Origin: an uncultured Myxococcales bacterium
GTDB taxonomy: Bacteria > Myxococcota_A > UBA9042 > DTJE01
DNA: 64,000 bases
NCBI GenBank assembly: GCA_937975765.1
Contig: CALJUR010000060.1
Coordinates: 1 to 64,000, forward strand
Direction: 5' to 3'
The position numbers and the translations under genes were made by a program. The notes under the pieces were generated by a model. It was not told the DNA's origin, ran no database searches, and saw nothing but the letters and a program-made list of their open reading frames with translations. This document shows, one piece after another, positions 6,738 through 15,960 of this stretch. Numbering within the stretch: position 1 is the stretch's first letter; every line of letters begins with the position of its first letter.

Positions 6738-8888
6738 TTGGAAACGACCTCCATCATCATCGGGATCGCCGTCAGCGGCGCCTTGCTGGGCGCGGGCTGG
6801 GTCGTGGCCCGCCGGGTCCTGGCAGCCCGCAGGCAGCGGCGTGCGGCGACCGCCCCCCGGGCCGGTTCCCCCTCCTCCCCGGCCGGCGACGGCACGCGAC
6901 CGGCAACGAACGTCGGCGCGATGATCGCCGCGGGCCGCCTGCAGGAAGCGATGGACCTGCTGCTGCGCCAGGGCGACCACAAGGGCGCCGCCCGGGTCGC
7001 GATGAGGATGCAGAAGTACGCCCGCGCGGCCGAACTGTTCGATCGCGCCGGGGAACTGGAGGCCGCCGCCAACGCCCTGCTGCGCGTGCCGGACATCCGG
7101 CGGGCGGCCGAGGCCTTCTCGCGGGCCGGCAACCACGAGCGTGCCTGCGAGTTGCTGACGCAGGTCGGCGACCTGTGGGGTGCGGCCGAATCGATGGTGG
7201 CGGCCGGCCGGCTGGATCGGGCCGCCCGCTTCTACCGCCAACTGGGGCGGGAGTCCGAGGCCCGGCGGCTGTCGGCCCGGGCGCTGGTGAAGGAGGGGCG
7301 CTTCCAGGCGGCGGCCGAGGCGTTCGAGACCGCCCGCGAGCCGCTGAACGCCGCGGAATGCTGGATCCAGGCGGGCCAGCCCCGCGAGGCGGCCCAGGCG
7401 TACCAGCGCGCCGGCCGACCCGACCTGGGCGCGGCGGTGCTGGAGAAGGCGGGCCTGGGCAGCGAGGCCGCGGCGCTGCACGAGGAGGCCGGCAACCACG
7501 AGCGCGCCGCCCTGTTGTACGGGCGCATCCAGGACCCGGACCGGGAGATCCAGGCGCTCGCGGCCGCCGGGCACGTGCTGGAGGCTGGCCGGCTGGCCTA
7601 CGAAATGGGGCGCCGCGACCAGGCCGAGGAGATCCTGAAGCTGTCGACCTCGGCCGACCGCGGCCACGCCCGGGCATGCTACCTGCTGGGACGCATCCTC
7701 AGCGAGCAGGGACGCAATGCCGAGGCGATCCGCTACTACGCGGTGTTCGTCGAGCGTGTCGCCCCGACCGAGACGACCCGGCAGGCCTTCGAGCACCTGG
7801 TCGGCTTCTTCGTGCGCGAGCAGGCCCTGGAATCGGCCCTGAAGACGCTGAAGCGCCTGGAGGCCGAGAAGCTGCTGTCGGACCCGATGCGCTTCGAACT
7901 GCAGCGCCTGGAGGACGCCCACCGGCTGTCCGAGGCGCGTCCGACCCCGCAACCCGGAAGCCCCCGCGTGGACGTGATCCCCCCGGGCCTGCCCGAGCGC
8001 TACTCGATCAAGAAGCGGCTGGGCGAGGGCGGGACCGCGATCGTGTACCTGGCCCACGATTCGCTGCTGCAGCGCGACGTCGTGCTGAAGTTCCTGTCGA
8101 ACCCCTCGCTGCCCGACGACGTGGCCGAGGAGTACTTCCTTCGCGAGGCTCGCATCGTGGCCGGCCTGTCGCACCCCGCGATCGTGCAGGTGTACGACGT
8201 GGGATGCGTCTCGGCCCGGCACTACATGGTGATGGAGTTCATCGACGGCGACTCGCTGGACCGCGTCCTGGACCGCTCGCCCGGCCGCGTGCTGCCGCTG
8301 GAACGGGTCGCCTCGATGGCCGGCATCCTCGCCGAGGCACTGTCCTACGCGCACGACCGCAAGGTCATCCACCGTGACGTCAAGCCGGGCAACGTCATGG
8401 TCCTGCCGGACGGCCAGGTCAAGCTGATGGACTTCGGCATGGCCAAGGCGCTGGAGGTGCACCGGGACCGGTCGCTTTACATCTGCGGCACGCCCGACTA
8501 CATGTCCCCCGAGCAGGAGGCCGGCTACGACCTGACCCCGGCGACGGACATCTACTCCTTCGGGCTGGTGCTGATGGAGTGCCTGCTGGGCCCGCTGCCC
8601 ACCGGGACCACCACGCAGAACGCGCGCCTGGCGCGGCTGAAGCGGCTGGAGCAGTCGATGCTGCCGGCCGAGGCCCGGTCCATCCTGGCGGCCTGCCTGG
8701 AAATGGACGTCGCGGCGCGCCCCCTGCCCGCCACCCGGATTGCCGAGGCCCTTCGCGCCGCCCTGCAGGCCGCGCGAGGCGAACTGCCTTCCCCTCCCCC
8801 GCAGCCGCGGCAGGAGGAGATGTTCGAGGATCCGGACGCCTTCCTGGCGCCGGATCCGGACGAGTTCGACATTCCGCGGGGGACCTGA
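6738..8888 (+). CDS. Membrane-anchored TPR-rich protein with C-terminal Ser/Thr kinase
   Basis: A 716-residue protein with, in order, one N-terminal membrane segment (SIIIGIAVSGALLGAGWVV, about residues 5-23), a basic stop-transfer stretch, a long array of TPR-like helical repeats (about 55-410, many RAGxxERA units) and a Hanks-type kinase (about 422-680). The kinase has the Gly loop GEGGTAIV, Lys451 in VVLKFL, HRDVKPGN with Asp547, DFG at about 565 and SPEQ, so it should be active. Kinase and repeats would be cytoplasmic. The TTG at 6738 begins right before the membrane segment with no in-frame ATG nearby; ribosome-binding signal is weak, so the start is uncertain. An acidic tail ends the protein. 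Substrates are unknown. Confidence 0.85.
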   Translation: METTSIIIGIAVSGALLGAGWVVARRVLAARRQRRAATAPRAGSPSSPAGDGTRPATNVGAMIAAGRLQEAMDLLLRQGDHKGAARVAMRMQKYARAAELFDRAGELEAAANALLRVPDIRRAAEAFSRAGNHERACELLTQVGDLWGAAESMVAAGRLDRAARFYRQLGRESEARRLSARALVKEGRFQAAAEAFETAREPLNAAECWIQAGQPREAAQAYQRAGRPDLGAAVLEKAGLGSEAAALHEEAGNHERAALLYGRIQDPDREIQALAAAGHVLEAGRLAYEMGRRDQAEEILKLSTSADRGHARACYLLGRILSEQGRNAEAIRYYAVFVERVAPTETTRQAFEHLVGFFVREQALESALKTLKRLEAEKLLSDPMRFELQRLEDAHRLSEARPTPQPGSPRVDVIPPGLPERYSIKKRLGEGGTAIVYLAHDSLLQRDVVLKFLSNPSLPDDVAEEYFLREARIVAGLSHPAIVQVYDVGCVSARHYMVMEFIDGDSLDRVLDRSPGRVLPLERVASMAGILAEALSYAHDRKVIHRDVKPGNVMVLPDGQVKLMDFGMAKALEVHRDRSLYICGTPDYMSPEQEAGYDLTPATDIYSFGLVLMECLLGPLPTGTTTQNARLARLKRLEQSMLPAEARSILAACLEMDVAARPLPATRIAEALRAALQAARGELPSPPPQPRQEEMFEDPDAFLAPDPDEFDIPRGT

Positions 8889-8894
8889 TCGGGG

Positions 8895-9440
8895 TCAAGG
8901 CAGGCCGGGCAGCGACTCGTCCTTCAGTTGCAAGGGCTTGCCGGACGGTCCCAGCCTTCCCTCCAGGAGGATCAGGCCGGGCCCCGTGCGAGAGATCCCG
9001 GTGACGGCGGCGCTGCCGCACGTGATCCCGCTGATCCCCGCGAACGCCCCCCTCTGCAGCACGCCCGAGACCACCTTGTCGAACGCCAGCGTGTTCTCCC
9101 GGTCGAACCGCCTGGCGAAGCCGGCCCGCAGCGTCATCGTCAGCAGGCCCGAGCCCCGGTCGAACCGGAAGTCCGTCACGTTCGCCGGCACCAGGCGATC
9201 CGGCAGATCGTGGCTGCGGAACAGCCGGCGAAGCTCCTCGGCCGGGTCCCCCTTCACCGGATCCCTCTTCCCCGAGGCCAGGGGCTCGGTCCGGGCCCGC
9301 GCGGACAATGCCTTCTTCTGCTCGTCGAACCCAAGCCCCTTCAGGTCCTTCCTGCGCGCCTCGGGGGCCGGCTCCTTCTCCAGCGCCTGCTTCAACTTCT
9401 TCGCCTCGACCGCCTTGGCAGGCTCCTTCTCGACGAACAT
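8895..9440 (-). CDS. Uncharacterised protein, 181 aa
   Basis: I do not recognise this protein. The first 70 residues are charged and Lys/Glu/Ala-rich (EKEPAKAVEAKKLKQALEKE) and contain GLGFDEQKKAL, a short pattern resembling the YDEQxxxL segments of many myxobacterial secreted or injection-system-associated proteins; that likeness is weak. The rest looks like a small alternating beta domain (VTDFRFDRGSGLLTMTL, then ISGITCGSAAVTGIS and LILLEGRL). There is no signal peptide. The ATG at 9440 has GGAGG seven bases upstream; an earlier in-frame ATG at 9503 lacks this. It converges with the kinase gene, six bases apart. Confidence 0.6.
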   Translation of the reverse strand: MFVEKEPAKAVEAKKLKQALEKEPAPEARRKDLKGLGFDEQKKALSARARTEPLASGKRDPVKGDPAEELRRLFRSHDLPDRLVPANVTDFRFDRGSGLLTMTLRAGFARRFDRENTLAFDKVVSGVLQRGAFAGISGITCGSAAVTGISRTGPGLILLEGRLGPSGKPLQLKDESLPGLP

Positions 9441-9560
9441 CGCGGGCCTCCGTGACCGGTTGGCTTCATGGTACGGGACGAGCCCGGACGGGGTCAACGG
9501 CATGGTACCCGGGAGGCACCGGGACGTCGCGGGATGCGGTGCCGGAGGCCGGCGAAGGGG

Positions 9561-10712
9561 TCAGGACAACAGGCCGGGGCGGGACTCCAGCAGCAGGTCG
9601 ATGCGCTCGACCAGGTCGTGCATCTGCGACAGCGTGCCCACGGTGAACCGCACCCAGCCCGCGAACCCTTCCATGCGGCTGCGGTCGCGGACGAACACGC
9701 CGACGGACTCCAGCGCCTGCACCAGGCCCTGGGGATCGCGCACGCGCACCAGCACGAAGTTGGCCTGCGTCACCCGGACCTCGGCACCGCGACGGTGCAA
9801 CTCGCTCGCCAGCACCTCGCGGGCCGCGCGCACCTGGGCAATGTAGGCCTCGCGGGTGTCCACGTCGGCCAGCGCCGCCACCGCGCCCACCTGGGCCAGG
9901 GCGTTGACGCTCTTGGGGTTGTACAGTTTGCGCAGGTTCTGGATCACCGACGGGCCGGTCATCAGGTAGCCGACCCGCAGGCCCGCGATGCCGAAGCACT
10001 TCGAGAACGTCCGGGTCACCACCAGGTTCGGGTACGTGGCGACCAGCGGCGCCGACGAGACGCCGCAGAACTCGTAGTACGCCTCGTCGACCAGGAACAG
10101 CGTCCCGGGGAAGGCGCGGCACAGCGCGGCCACATCCGACGGGGGGGTCACCGTCCCGGTGGGGTTGTTCGGGCTGGGGATGTAGACCAGCTTGGTGTCG
10201 GGCCGGATGACGTCCAGGATCGTCGCGGTCGGGATCGCGAACGGGTCCTCGGGAAGCGCCAGCCGCGGCTGTACGCCCCGGGCCTTGACGTAGATCAGGA
10301 AATGGCCGTAGGTCGGCCACACCACCACGACGTCGTCATGCGGTTCGAGGTACGTTCGGCAGACGAGGTCCAGCGCGTCGTCCGAGCCGTTGGTCACGAG
10401 GATCGAGTCCGCCCGCACGCCCGTGTAGACCGACAGGGCGGACCGAACCTTGGGGGCGCACAGTTCGGGGTACCAGTTCAGGTGATGGCCGTTGGACAGG
10501 AAGCCGGTGATCGCCTCGATGACGCGCGGCGAAGGCGGGATGGAGGACTCGTTCCAGTCCAGCTTCAGCGGCACCATCCCCTTCGGAAGCGACTTGATCG
10601 CCGCCAGCGAGGAAACTGCGTCGTAGGGAGACAACTTCTCGACGTCACGGGCGGGCTGCGGCGTTTCCAACTCCAGTTTCCGCGATCGGGCTCGCAGGCC
10701 TTCCTGGATCAC
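9561..10712 (-). CDS. hisC: Histidinol-phosphate aminotransferase-like PLP enzyme
   Basis: HisC-type fold-I aminotransferase, which would convert imidazole-acetol phosphate and glutamate to histidinol phosphate and 2-oxoglutarate. Landmarks are LDWNESS, the GSDDALDLV segment, IPSPNNPTG, FLVDEAYYEF, the Schiff-base lysine in TRTFSKCFGIAGLRVGY and WVRFTVGT near the end. A GTG start at 10712 has a GGAGG six bases upstream; the ATG at 10733 has no comparable signal. At 383 residues it is about 30 longer than usual because of an N-terminal tail before SPYDAVSS. No other his genes are nearby, so a related role such as threonine-phosphate decarboxylase or another transaminase cannot be excluded. Confidence 0.75.
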   Translation of the reverse strand: MIQEGLRARSRKLELETPQPARDVEKLSPYDAVSSLAAIKSLPKGMVPLKLDWNESSIPPSPRVIEAITGFLSNGHHLNWYPELCAPKVRSALSVYTGVRADSILVTNGSDDALDLVCRTYLEPHDDVVVVWPTYGHFLIYVKARGVQPRLALPEDPFAIPTATILDVIRPDTKLVYIPSPNNPTGTVTPPSDVAALCRAFPGTLFLVDEAYYEFCGVSSAPLVATYPNLVVTRTFSKCFGIAGLRVGYLMTGPSVIQNLRKLYNPKSVNALAQVGAVAALADVDTREAYIAQVRAAREVLASELHRRGAEVRVTQANFVLVRVRDPQGLVQALESVGVFVRDRSRMEGFAGWVRFTVGTLSQMHDLVERIDLLLESRPGLLS

Positions 10713-10777
10713 GGGTTGCCTCCGGGATGACATCCTGGGCGCCGAATCACGGCGCTCCGGCCGCAAGTCAAGCAAGG

Positions 10778-10806
10778 AATGTGCCACGAAATCACGTTCC
10801 TGTCAA
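10778..10806 (-). promoter_or_regulatory. Probable promoter of the hisC-like gene
   Basis: On the minus strand a perfect TTGACA (10806-10801), a 17-base spacer and CACATT (10783-10778). It lies in the 340-base gap 10713-11052 between the divergent hisC-like gene and pilQ. Apart from this and the pilQ promoter I see nothing else in that gap. Confidence 0.55.
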
Positions 10807-10985
10807 TATTCGGATACTCCAGGGGGACCGCCCCCCGGAACCCTCCCCGACCCGGCATCCGGATGGGCGGGTTTTGCCAATCGGTGGATGAAGGCTACTC
10901 CAGGATCGGAAGGGACCTCCTCCGCACCCCCTCCACGGGGCGCCCGACCTCGCCGCGCTTCCGTGTTTTCTTCGCGGCCGTTTCT

Positions 10986-11014
10986 TTGACCTCGCCGGAA
11001 ACCCCGTTTACGAT
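10986..11014 (+). promoter_or_regulatory. Probable promoter of pilQ
   Basis: TTGACC (10986-10991), a 17-base spacer and TACGAT (11009-11014), leaving a leader of about 30 bases before the pilQ ATG at 11053. Confidence 0.55.
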
Positions 11015-11052
11015 TGCCCCGAGAAGATGGTTCCTTTCGCCCGGAGGTCGTG

Positions 11053-14000
11053 ATGTCACGCTCTCGCGTTGCGGGGCTGGTCGTGCTGTGCATCCTCGCC
11101 CTTCCAGTGCTGGGTACGGGCCAGGACACAGGCTCCAACCTCATCACCGGGATCCGCGTCACCGAGGAAGCGAACGAGACCGTGATCACGATCGCGGCCT
11201 CCCGCACGCCGACATTCAGCGTGTTCAAGCTGGAAGACCCGGTGCGGCTGTTCGTGGACGTGAACCAGGGCGAGGTCACCCGCGTCTCGGACCCGGTCGT
11301 TGTCGACAACGGCGTGCTGGACCAGGTGGGGACCCTGCAGTTCAAGTCCGCCGGGGTTCCGGTCGGCCGGATCATCATCGGGATGCGACAGGATGCCGGA
11401 TACGACGTCCGCACGGTCGGCAACAGCATCGTCGTGCGCGTCGACGCGTCGGGACGCAGGCCCAGCGGGGTCGAGGCCGGGGCGCTGGCCCGCGAGGTTT
11501 CGACGGTCCGCGAGCAGTTGAAGCAGGAGCAGGCGGCGCTGGAGCAGCTTCGCCAGGCTCGCGAGCGCGACCAGGCCTTGCGCGAGAAGGAGGAGGCCAG
11601 CCGGCTGGAGGCCGAGCGGCTGAGGGCCGAGGCCCAGCGGCAGCAGGAGCAGGCCCAGCGGCTGAGGGCCGAGGCCCAGCGGCAGCAGGAGCAGGCCCAG
11701 CGGGATGTCGTCACCGCCCGGGCCCAGGCCGACCAGGCCACCCGGGAGACCCGCGATCAGGCCGCCGCCGCCCAGCGCCAGTTGGATGCCCTGAAGGCGC
11801 AGACCGCCGCGGCCGAGGCGCGCCGCCAGCAGGTGGACCAGGAGTTGAAGGTCCTGGCGCAGCGCCAGGCCGAGCAGCAGGCGCAGACGTCGGCTGCGGA
11901 GGCCCGCCGGCAACAGGTGGACCAGGATCTGAAGGCCCTCGCGCAGCGCCAGGCGGAGCAGCAGGCCCGCACGGCGGCCGCCGAGACCCGGCGGCAGCAG
12001 GTCGAGCAGGAACTGAAGACCCTGGCGCAGCGCCAGGCCGACCAGAGCACCCGCACGGCATCCGCCGAGACCCGCCGCCAGCAGCTGGAGCAGGAACTGC
12101 AGTCGCTGGCGCAGGACCAGGATTCGCTGGTGGCGCAGACCGCCCGCCAGAAGGCCGATGCCGCCCGCCTGGAGGCCCAGCGGGCCGAGGCCGATCGCCA
12201 GGCCCGCGAGGCCTCGGACCGCGTCGCCGAGACCGAGCGGCGCCTGCAGGCCCTGAACCTGGACGTCGCCCAGGCCGCCGCGTCGCTGAAGGCCGAACAG
12301 GAACGCCTGGCGGCGGCGCGCGAGGCGCGCATCGCCGAGGAGTCCAGCCAGAAGGCGCGTGCGGAACTGGCGGCGCGCGAGGCGGAGAGCCTGTCGCAGA
12401 CCCGCGCGGCGCGGCAGCGCGAGGAGAGCCTGCTGGCCGAACTGAAGGCCGCCCAGGCCCGGGAGACGGAGGCGCGCGCGAAGGCCGGGCAGGCCCGAAC
12501 CGAGGCCGACAACCAGGCGCTGGCCAAGGCCGACGCGAAGGTGAAGCAGCTGGAACTGGCCCTGGCGGACCAGCGGGCCAAGGCCGCCTCCGAGGCGGAG
12601 GCTCGCGAGTCGGCCCGGCGCGCGGCGGAGGCGTCTGCCCAGGCCCGCGAGACCGACCTGGCGGCCGCGAAGGCCCGCGCCGCATCCCTGGAGCAGAAAC
12701 TGGCCGAGTTGCAGCAGGCCCAGCAGGCGTCCGCGCGACAGTCGTATGCCGAGACCTCGCGGCGCCTGGCCGACGAGGAGCAGAAGCTGTCGCAGATCCG
12801 GGCCGAGCGGGACCGGGCCGAGCAGGCCGCGGCGGAGGCGGGGCGCCAGGTGGCGGACCTGCAGGCGCGGCGCGAGGCCGAACTGGCGCAGATGAAGCGC
12901 GAACTGGAGGCCACCCGGGCGCAGGCCCAGGCGTCCGACGCCTCGAAGTCCGAGTCGTTGGCGCGCACCGTCGCGTCGAAGGAGGCCGAGATCGCGGCCC
13001 GCGAGAAGGACCTGGCGGCACTGCGCGCCGGCATGAAGGAACTGCAGGCCGGCATCGAGGCCGCACGGGCCGAGAGCGCCTCGAAGGACCAGACGATCCG
13101 GGCCCTGACCGGCGAGATGGCGAAGGTCCGCGGCGAGGTCGCGAAGGCGCAGGACGCCGCGACCGCCCGCGAGAAGGAGGTCGCCGGCCTGAAGGCCGCG
13201 CTGGCCGCCGAGAAGGCCGGACGCGCCGACCGGGCCGAGGTGGCCCGCCTGCAGTCCGAACTGGCGGCGAAGGAACGGTCGCTGGAGGAGGTCCGGGCGG
13301 ACCTGGCGGATCGCCTGGCGAAGTCGGACGACCTGGCGCGCCGTCGCGCCGACGAGGTCGCCCGCCTCGGCTCGGAACTGCAACGCCTGAAGGACGAACG
13401 CTCGACCGGCGAGTCCGCCGAGGTGGCCCGCATGAAGGAGCGCCTGCAGAACCGCGAGGCGGAACTGCAGGTCCTGCGCAAGGCCTACGACGAGGCGCGC
13501 AAGGCCGGCCGGACCGATCGGCAGGAGGAGGGTCGCGCCGCCGCGCTGAAGAGGAAGGTGGACGAGCAGCAGTCCGAACTGAAACTGTTGCGCGCCCAGT
13601 ACCAGAAGGAATCGGCCGCGAACCAGGCCGGCCTGAAGCAGCGCGACGCCCGCATCGCGGAACTGGCCCGGCAGATCGACGCCCTGAAGGCGGCCGGCGC
13701 GACGAAGGAGTCCCGGGAGGTCGCGCGGCTGAAGGAACTGGTCGCGAAGCGCGAGGCCGAACTGGCCCAGGCCCGCGAGAAGGAGACCGAGGCCCGGCAG
13801 GCCGGGGCCCTGGCCCAGGACCAGAAGCGCATGAAGGGCGAACTGGAGAAGGCGCAGTCGGCGCTGGACCAGGCCCGGGCCGAGATGACCACGGCGAAGA
13901 CGAGGGAACGGCAGTCGCAGGAGCGCGAGGCGCAGGCCGCGGCCCGGATCGACGACCTGCTGTCGGCGCAGGCGAAGGCCGATCGCGAGTTGACAGGCGC

Positions 14001-15960
14001 CCGGGCCGAGGCCACCGAACTGGCGCGGCAGTTGTCCAGCCGGGAGGCCGAGGTCAATCGCCTGCAGCGGGAGCTGGAGCAGGCCCGCAAGGTCCAGGAG
14101 ACCCGTCCGGCGGCGGTTGCGGCACAGCCCGTGAAGTCGGTGATCCGCTCGATCGACTTCAAGGCCACCCGCAACGGCCCCTCCCTGGTTCTGGGCGTCG
14201 ATGGCGCGCCGCAGTACGACGTCACCCAGGGCCGGAACCAGTGGGTCATGACGATCCGGAACGCGGTGCTGCCGAAGGACCTGGAGCGCCGCATGGACGT
14301 CACCGCGTTCGAGTCGCGCGTCGCGACCGTCAGCGCCTACACGGCGGCGGACGGCACCGTCCGCGTCGTGGCCGACCTGGCCAGGCCCGTGGGCCAGCAG
14401 GTCCAGGTCGCCGACGGCCGCCTGTCCTGGACGTTCAACGGCCAGACCGACGAGGGCATGATGGCCGGCGAGGCCACCCCGCCCGCCACGGCGCGCCAGA
14501 CGCCCCCGGCGCGGATGGTCGCCCGCGCCATCCCGTCCGCCCCGCCCCCGAACTACCAGCCTTCGTTCGCCCCGGCCCCCGGGGGCCCGGCAGGCACGGC
14601 CACCCCGGGCACGGTCACGGCCGGGACCGGCGAGGGCTCGCGCGAGTACCTGAAGCCGGCCATGGTGCCGAAGAAGAAGAAGTACCGCGGCAAGCGAATC
14701 AACCTGACGGTCAAGGACGCGGACATCCACAACGTCCTGACGTTCCTGGCGCGCGAGGGCAAGGTGAACGTCGTGACGTCCGAGGACGTCAAGGGCAAGG
14801 TCACCTTCCACCTGGAAGACGTGCCGTGGGACCTGGCGCTGGACACCGTGCTGAAGGCGAAGGGCCTGGACTACGTCATCGAGCAGGGCATCTACCGGGT
14901 CGCCCCGCTCGAGGTCATCCAGAAGGAGTACGAGGCCCAGGTCGAGAAGCAGAAGAAGGTCCAGGAACTGAAGCCGATCGTCGTCCGGCTGATCCCCGTG
15001 AACTACGGCGACGGCCTGGAGATGCTGGCGCGCGTCCGCACCGTGCTGTCGCCCAAGGGCACGGCCGAGGTGGACGGCCGGACCAACACCCTGGTCGTCA
15101 AGGACACCGAGGACTACCTGGAGGCCGCCGAGGACCTGGTCCGCCGGCTGGACCTGCAGACGTCGCAGATCCTGATCGAGGCCCGCATCGTCGAGGCGCG
15201 GACCACGTTCAAGGAGGACATCGGCATCCAGTGGGGCGGCAAGTTCGCGATGGCCTCGGCCTACGGCAACGAGACCGGCCTGACGTTCCCCAGCAGCGTG
15301 GGTCTGCAGGGCGGTGCCGAGCCGAACTCGCCCCAGGGCGGCATCTCGCTGGAGAACCCGCACTGGGCGGTCAACCTGCCCGCGGCCGTCGGCCAGGGCG
15401 CCGGCGGTGCCCTCGGCCTGGCGCTGGGCTCGATCGGCGGCGCGAACAACCTGACGCTGCGCCTGTCCGCGGCCGAGTCGACCGGCGACGTGAAGATCAT
15501 CTCCTCGCCGCGCATCTCCACGCTGGACAACCGCAAGGCGACGATCTCGCAGGGCGTGTCCATCCCGATCAGCGTGGTGTCCGCGGCGGGCGTCAACACC
15601 CAGTTCTTCTCGGCCGACCTGCGGCTGGACGTGACCCCGCACGTGACGCGCGACGGCCACATCTCGATGAAGCTGGACATCACGAAGAACGAGCCGGACT
15701 TCGGCAACGTCGCCGCGAACGGCAACCCGACGATCCAGAAGAAGGAAGCCCGGACGGAACTGCTGATCCGCGACGGCGACACCACCGTCATCGGCGGCAT
15801 CTACACCAGCACCAAGTCCAAGTCGTACAAGAAGATCCCGCTGCTGGGAGACATCCCGATCCTGGGCTGGCTGTTCAAGTCTCGGACCCAGTCGGACGAC
15901 CGTTCCGAGTTGCTGATCTTCATCACGCCGAAGGTCGTGAACCGGGAGGTGGCGCTGTGA
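11053..15960 (+). CDS. pilQ: Type IV pilus secretin PilQ with very long coiled-coil insert
   Basis: PilQ forms the outer-membrane channel for type IV pili. This copy has 1635 residues, nearly twice the usual 700-900. Order: signal peptide (VAGLVVLCILALPVLGTGQ), a first AMIN domain (about 28-140), an Ala/Glu/Arg/Gln-rich heptad coiled coil of about 870 residues (about 143-1016), a second AMIN domain (about 1030-1140), a Pro-rich linker, the secretin N-domain (about 1213-1290, KRINLTVKDADIHNVL) and the secretin beta domain (about 1375-1635, ending with VIGGIYT and LLIFITPKVV). AMIN domains bind peptidoglycan. The ATG has CGGAGG seven bases upstream. The frame is intact, so the insert is translated. 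The last codons overlap the start of the next gene. The role of the coil is unknown. Confidence 0.93.
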   Translation: MSRSRVAGLVVLCILALPVLGTGQDTGSNLITGIRVTEEANETVITIAASRTPTFSVFKLEDPVRLFVDVNQGEVTRVSDPVVVDNGVLDQVGTLQFKSAGVPVGRIIIGMRQDAGYDVRTVGNSIVVRVDASGRRPSGVEAGALAREVSTVREQLKQEQAALEQLRQARERDQALREKEEASRLEAERLRAEAQRQQEQAQRLRAEAQRQQEQAQRDVVTARAQADQATRETRDQAAAAQRQLDALKAQTAAAEARRQQVDQELKVLAQRQAEQQAQTSAAEARRQQVDQDLKALAQRQAEQQARTAAAETRRQQVEQELKTLAQRQADQSTRTASAETRRQQLEQELQSLAQDQDSLVAQTARQKADAARLEAQRAEADRQAREASDRVAETERRLQALNLDVAQAAASLKAEQERLAAAREARIAEESSQKARAELAAREAESLSQTRAARQREESLLAELKAAQARETEARAKAGQARTEADNQALAKADAKVKQLELALADQRAKAASEAEARESARRAAEASAQARETDLAAAKARAASLEQKLAELQQAQQASARQSYAETSRRLADEEQKLSQIRAERDRAEQAAAEAGRQVADLQARREAELAQMKRELEATRAQAQASDASKSESLARTVASKEAEIAAREKDLAALRAGMKELQAGIEAARAESASKDQTIRALTGEMAKVRGEVAKAQDAATAREKEVAGLKAALAAEKAGRADRAEVARLQSELAAKERSLEEVRADLADRLAKSDDLARRRADEVARLGSELQRLKDERSTGESAEVARMKERLQNREAELQVLRKAYDEARKAGRTDRQEEGRAAALKRKVDEQQSELKLLRAQYQKESAANQAGLKQRDARIAELARQIDALKAAGATKESREVARLKELVAKREAELAQAREKETEARQAGALAQDQKRMKGELEKAQSALDQARAEMTTAKTRERQSQEREAQAAARIDDLLSAQAKADRELTGARAEATELARQLSSREAEVNRLQRELEQARKVQETRPAAVAAQPVKSVIRSIDFKATRNGPSLVLGVDGAPQYDVTQGRNQWVMTIRNAVLPKDLERRMDVTAFESRVATVSAYTAADGTVRVVADLARPVGQQVQVADGRLSWTFNGQTDEGMMAGEATPPATARQTPPARMVARAIPSAPPPNYQPSFAPAPGGPAGTATPGTVTAGTGEGSREYLKPAMVPKKKKYRGKRINLTVKDADIHNVLTFLAREGKVNVVTSEDVKGKVTFHLEDVPWDLALDTVLKAKGLDYVIEQGIYRVAPLEVIQKEYEAQVEKQKKVQELKPIVVRLIPVNYGDGLEMLARVRTVLSPKGTAEVDGRTNTLVVKDTEDYLEAAEDLVRRLDLQTSQILIEARIVEARTTFKEDIGIQWGGKFAMASAYGNETGLTFPSSVGLQGGAEPNSPQGGISLENPHWAVNLPAAVGQGAGGALGLALGSIGGANNLTLRLSAAESTGDVKIISSPRISTLDNRKATISQGVSIPISVVSAAGVNTQFFSADLRLDVTPHVTRDGHISMKLDITKNEPDFGNVAANGNPTIQKKEARTELLIRDGDTTVIGGIYTSTKSKSYKKIPLLGDIPILGWLFKSRTQSDDRSELLIFITPKVVNREVAL
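11820..12120 (+). repeat. 84-bp in-frame tandem repeats inside the pilQ coiled coil
   Basis: About 3.6 copies of a 28-residue (four-heptad) unit of the form RRQQVDQELKxLAQRQAEQQ occur in a row, at about 11820, 11904, 11988 and 12072. A 42-base pair of repeats encoding RLRAEAQRQQEQAQ precedes them at about 11617-11700. Confidence 0.8.

Noticed and set aside
10779..15956. A very long plus-strand frame leading into the gene after pilQ
   Set aside because: Before 15957 it is the wrong frame of pilQ; only the part after the GTG at 15957 is protein-like.
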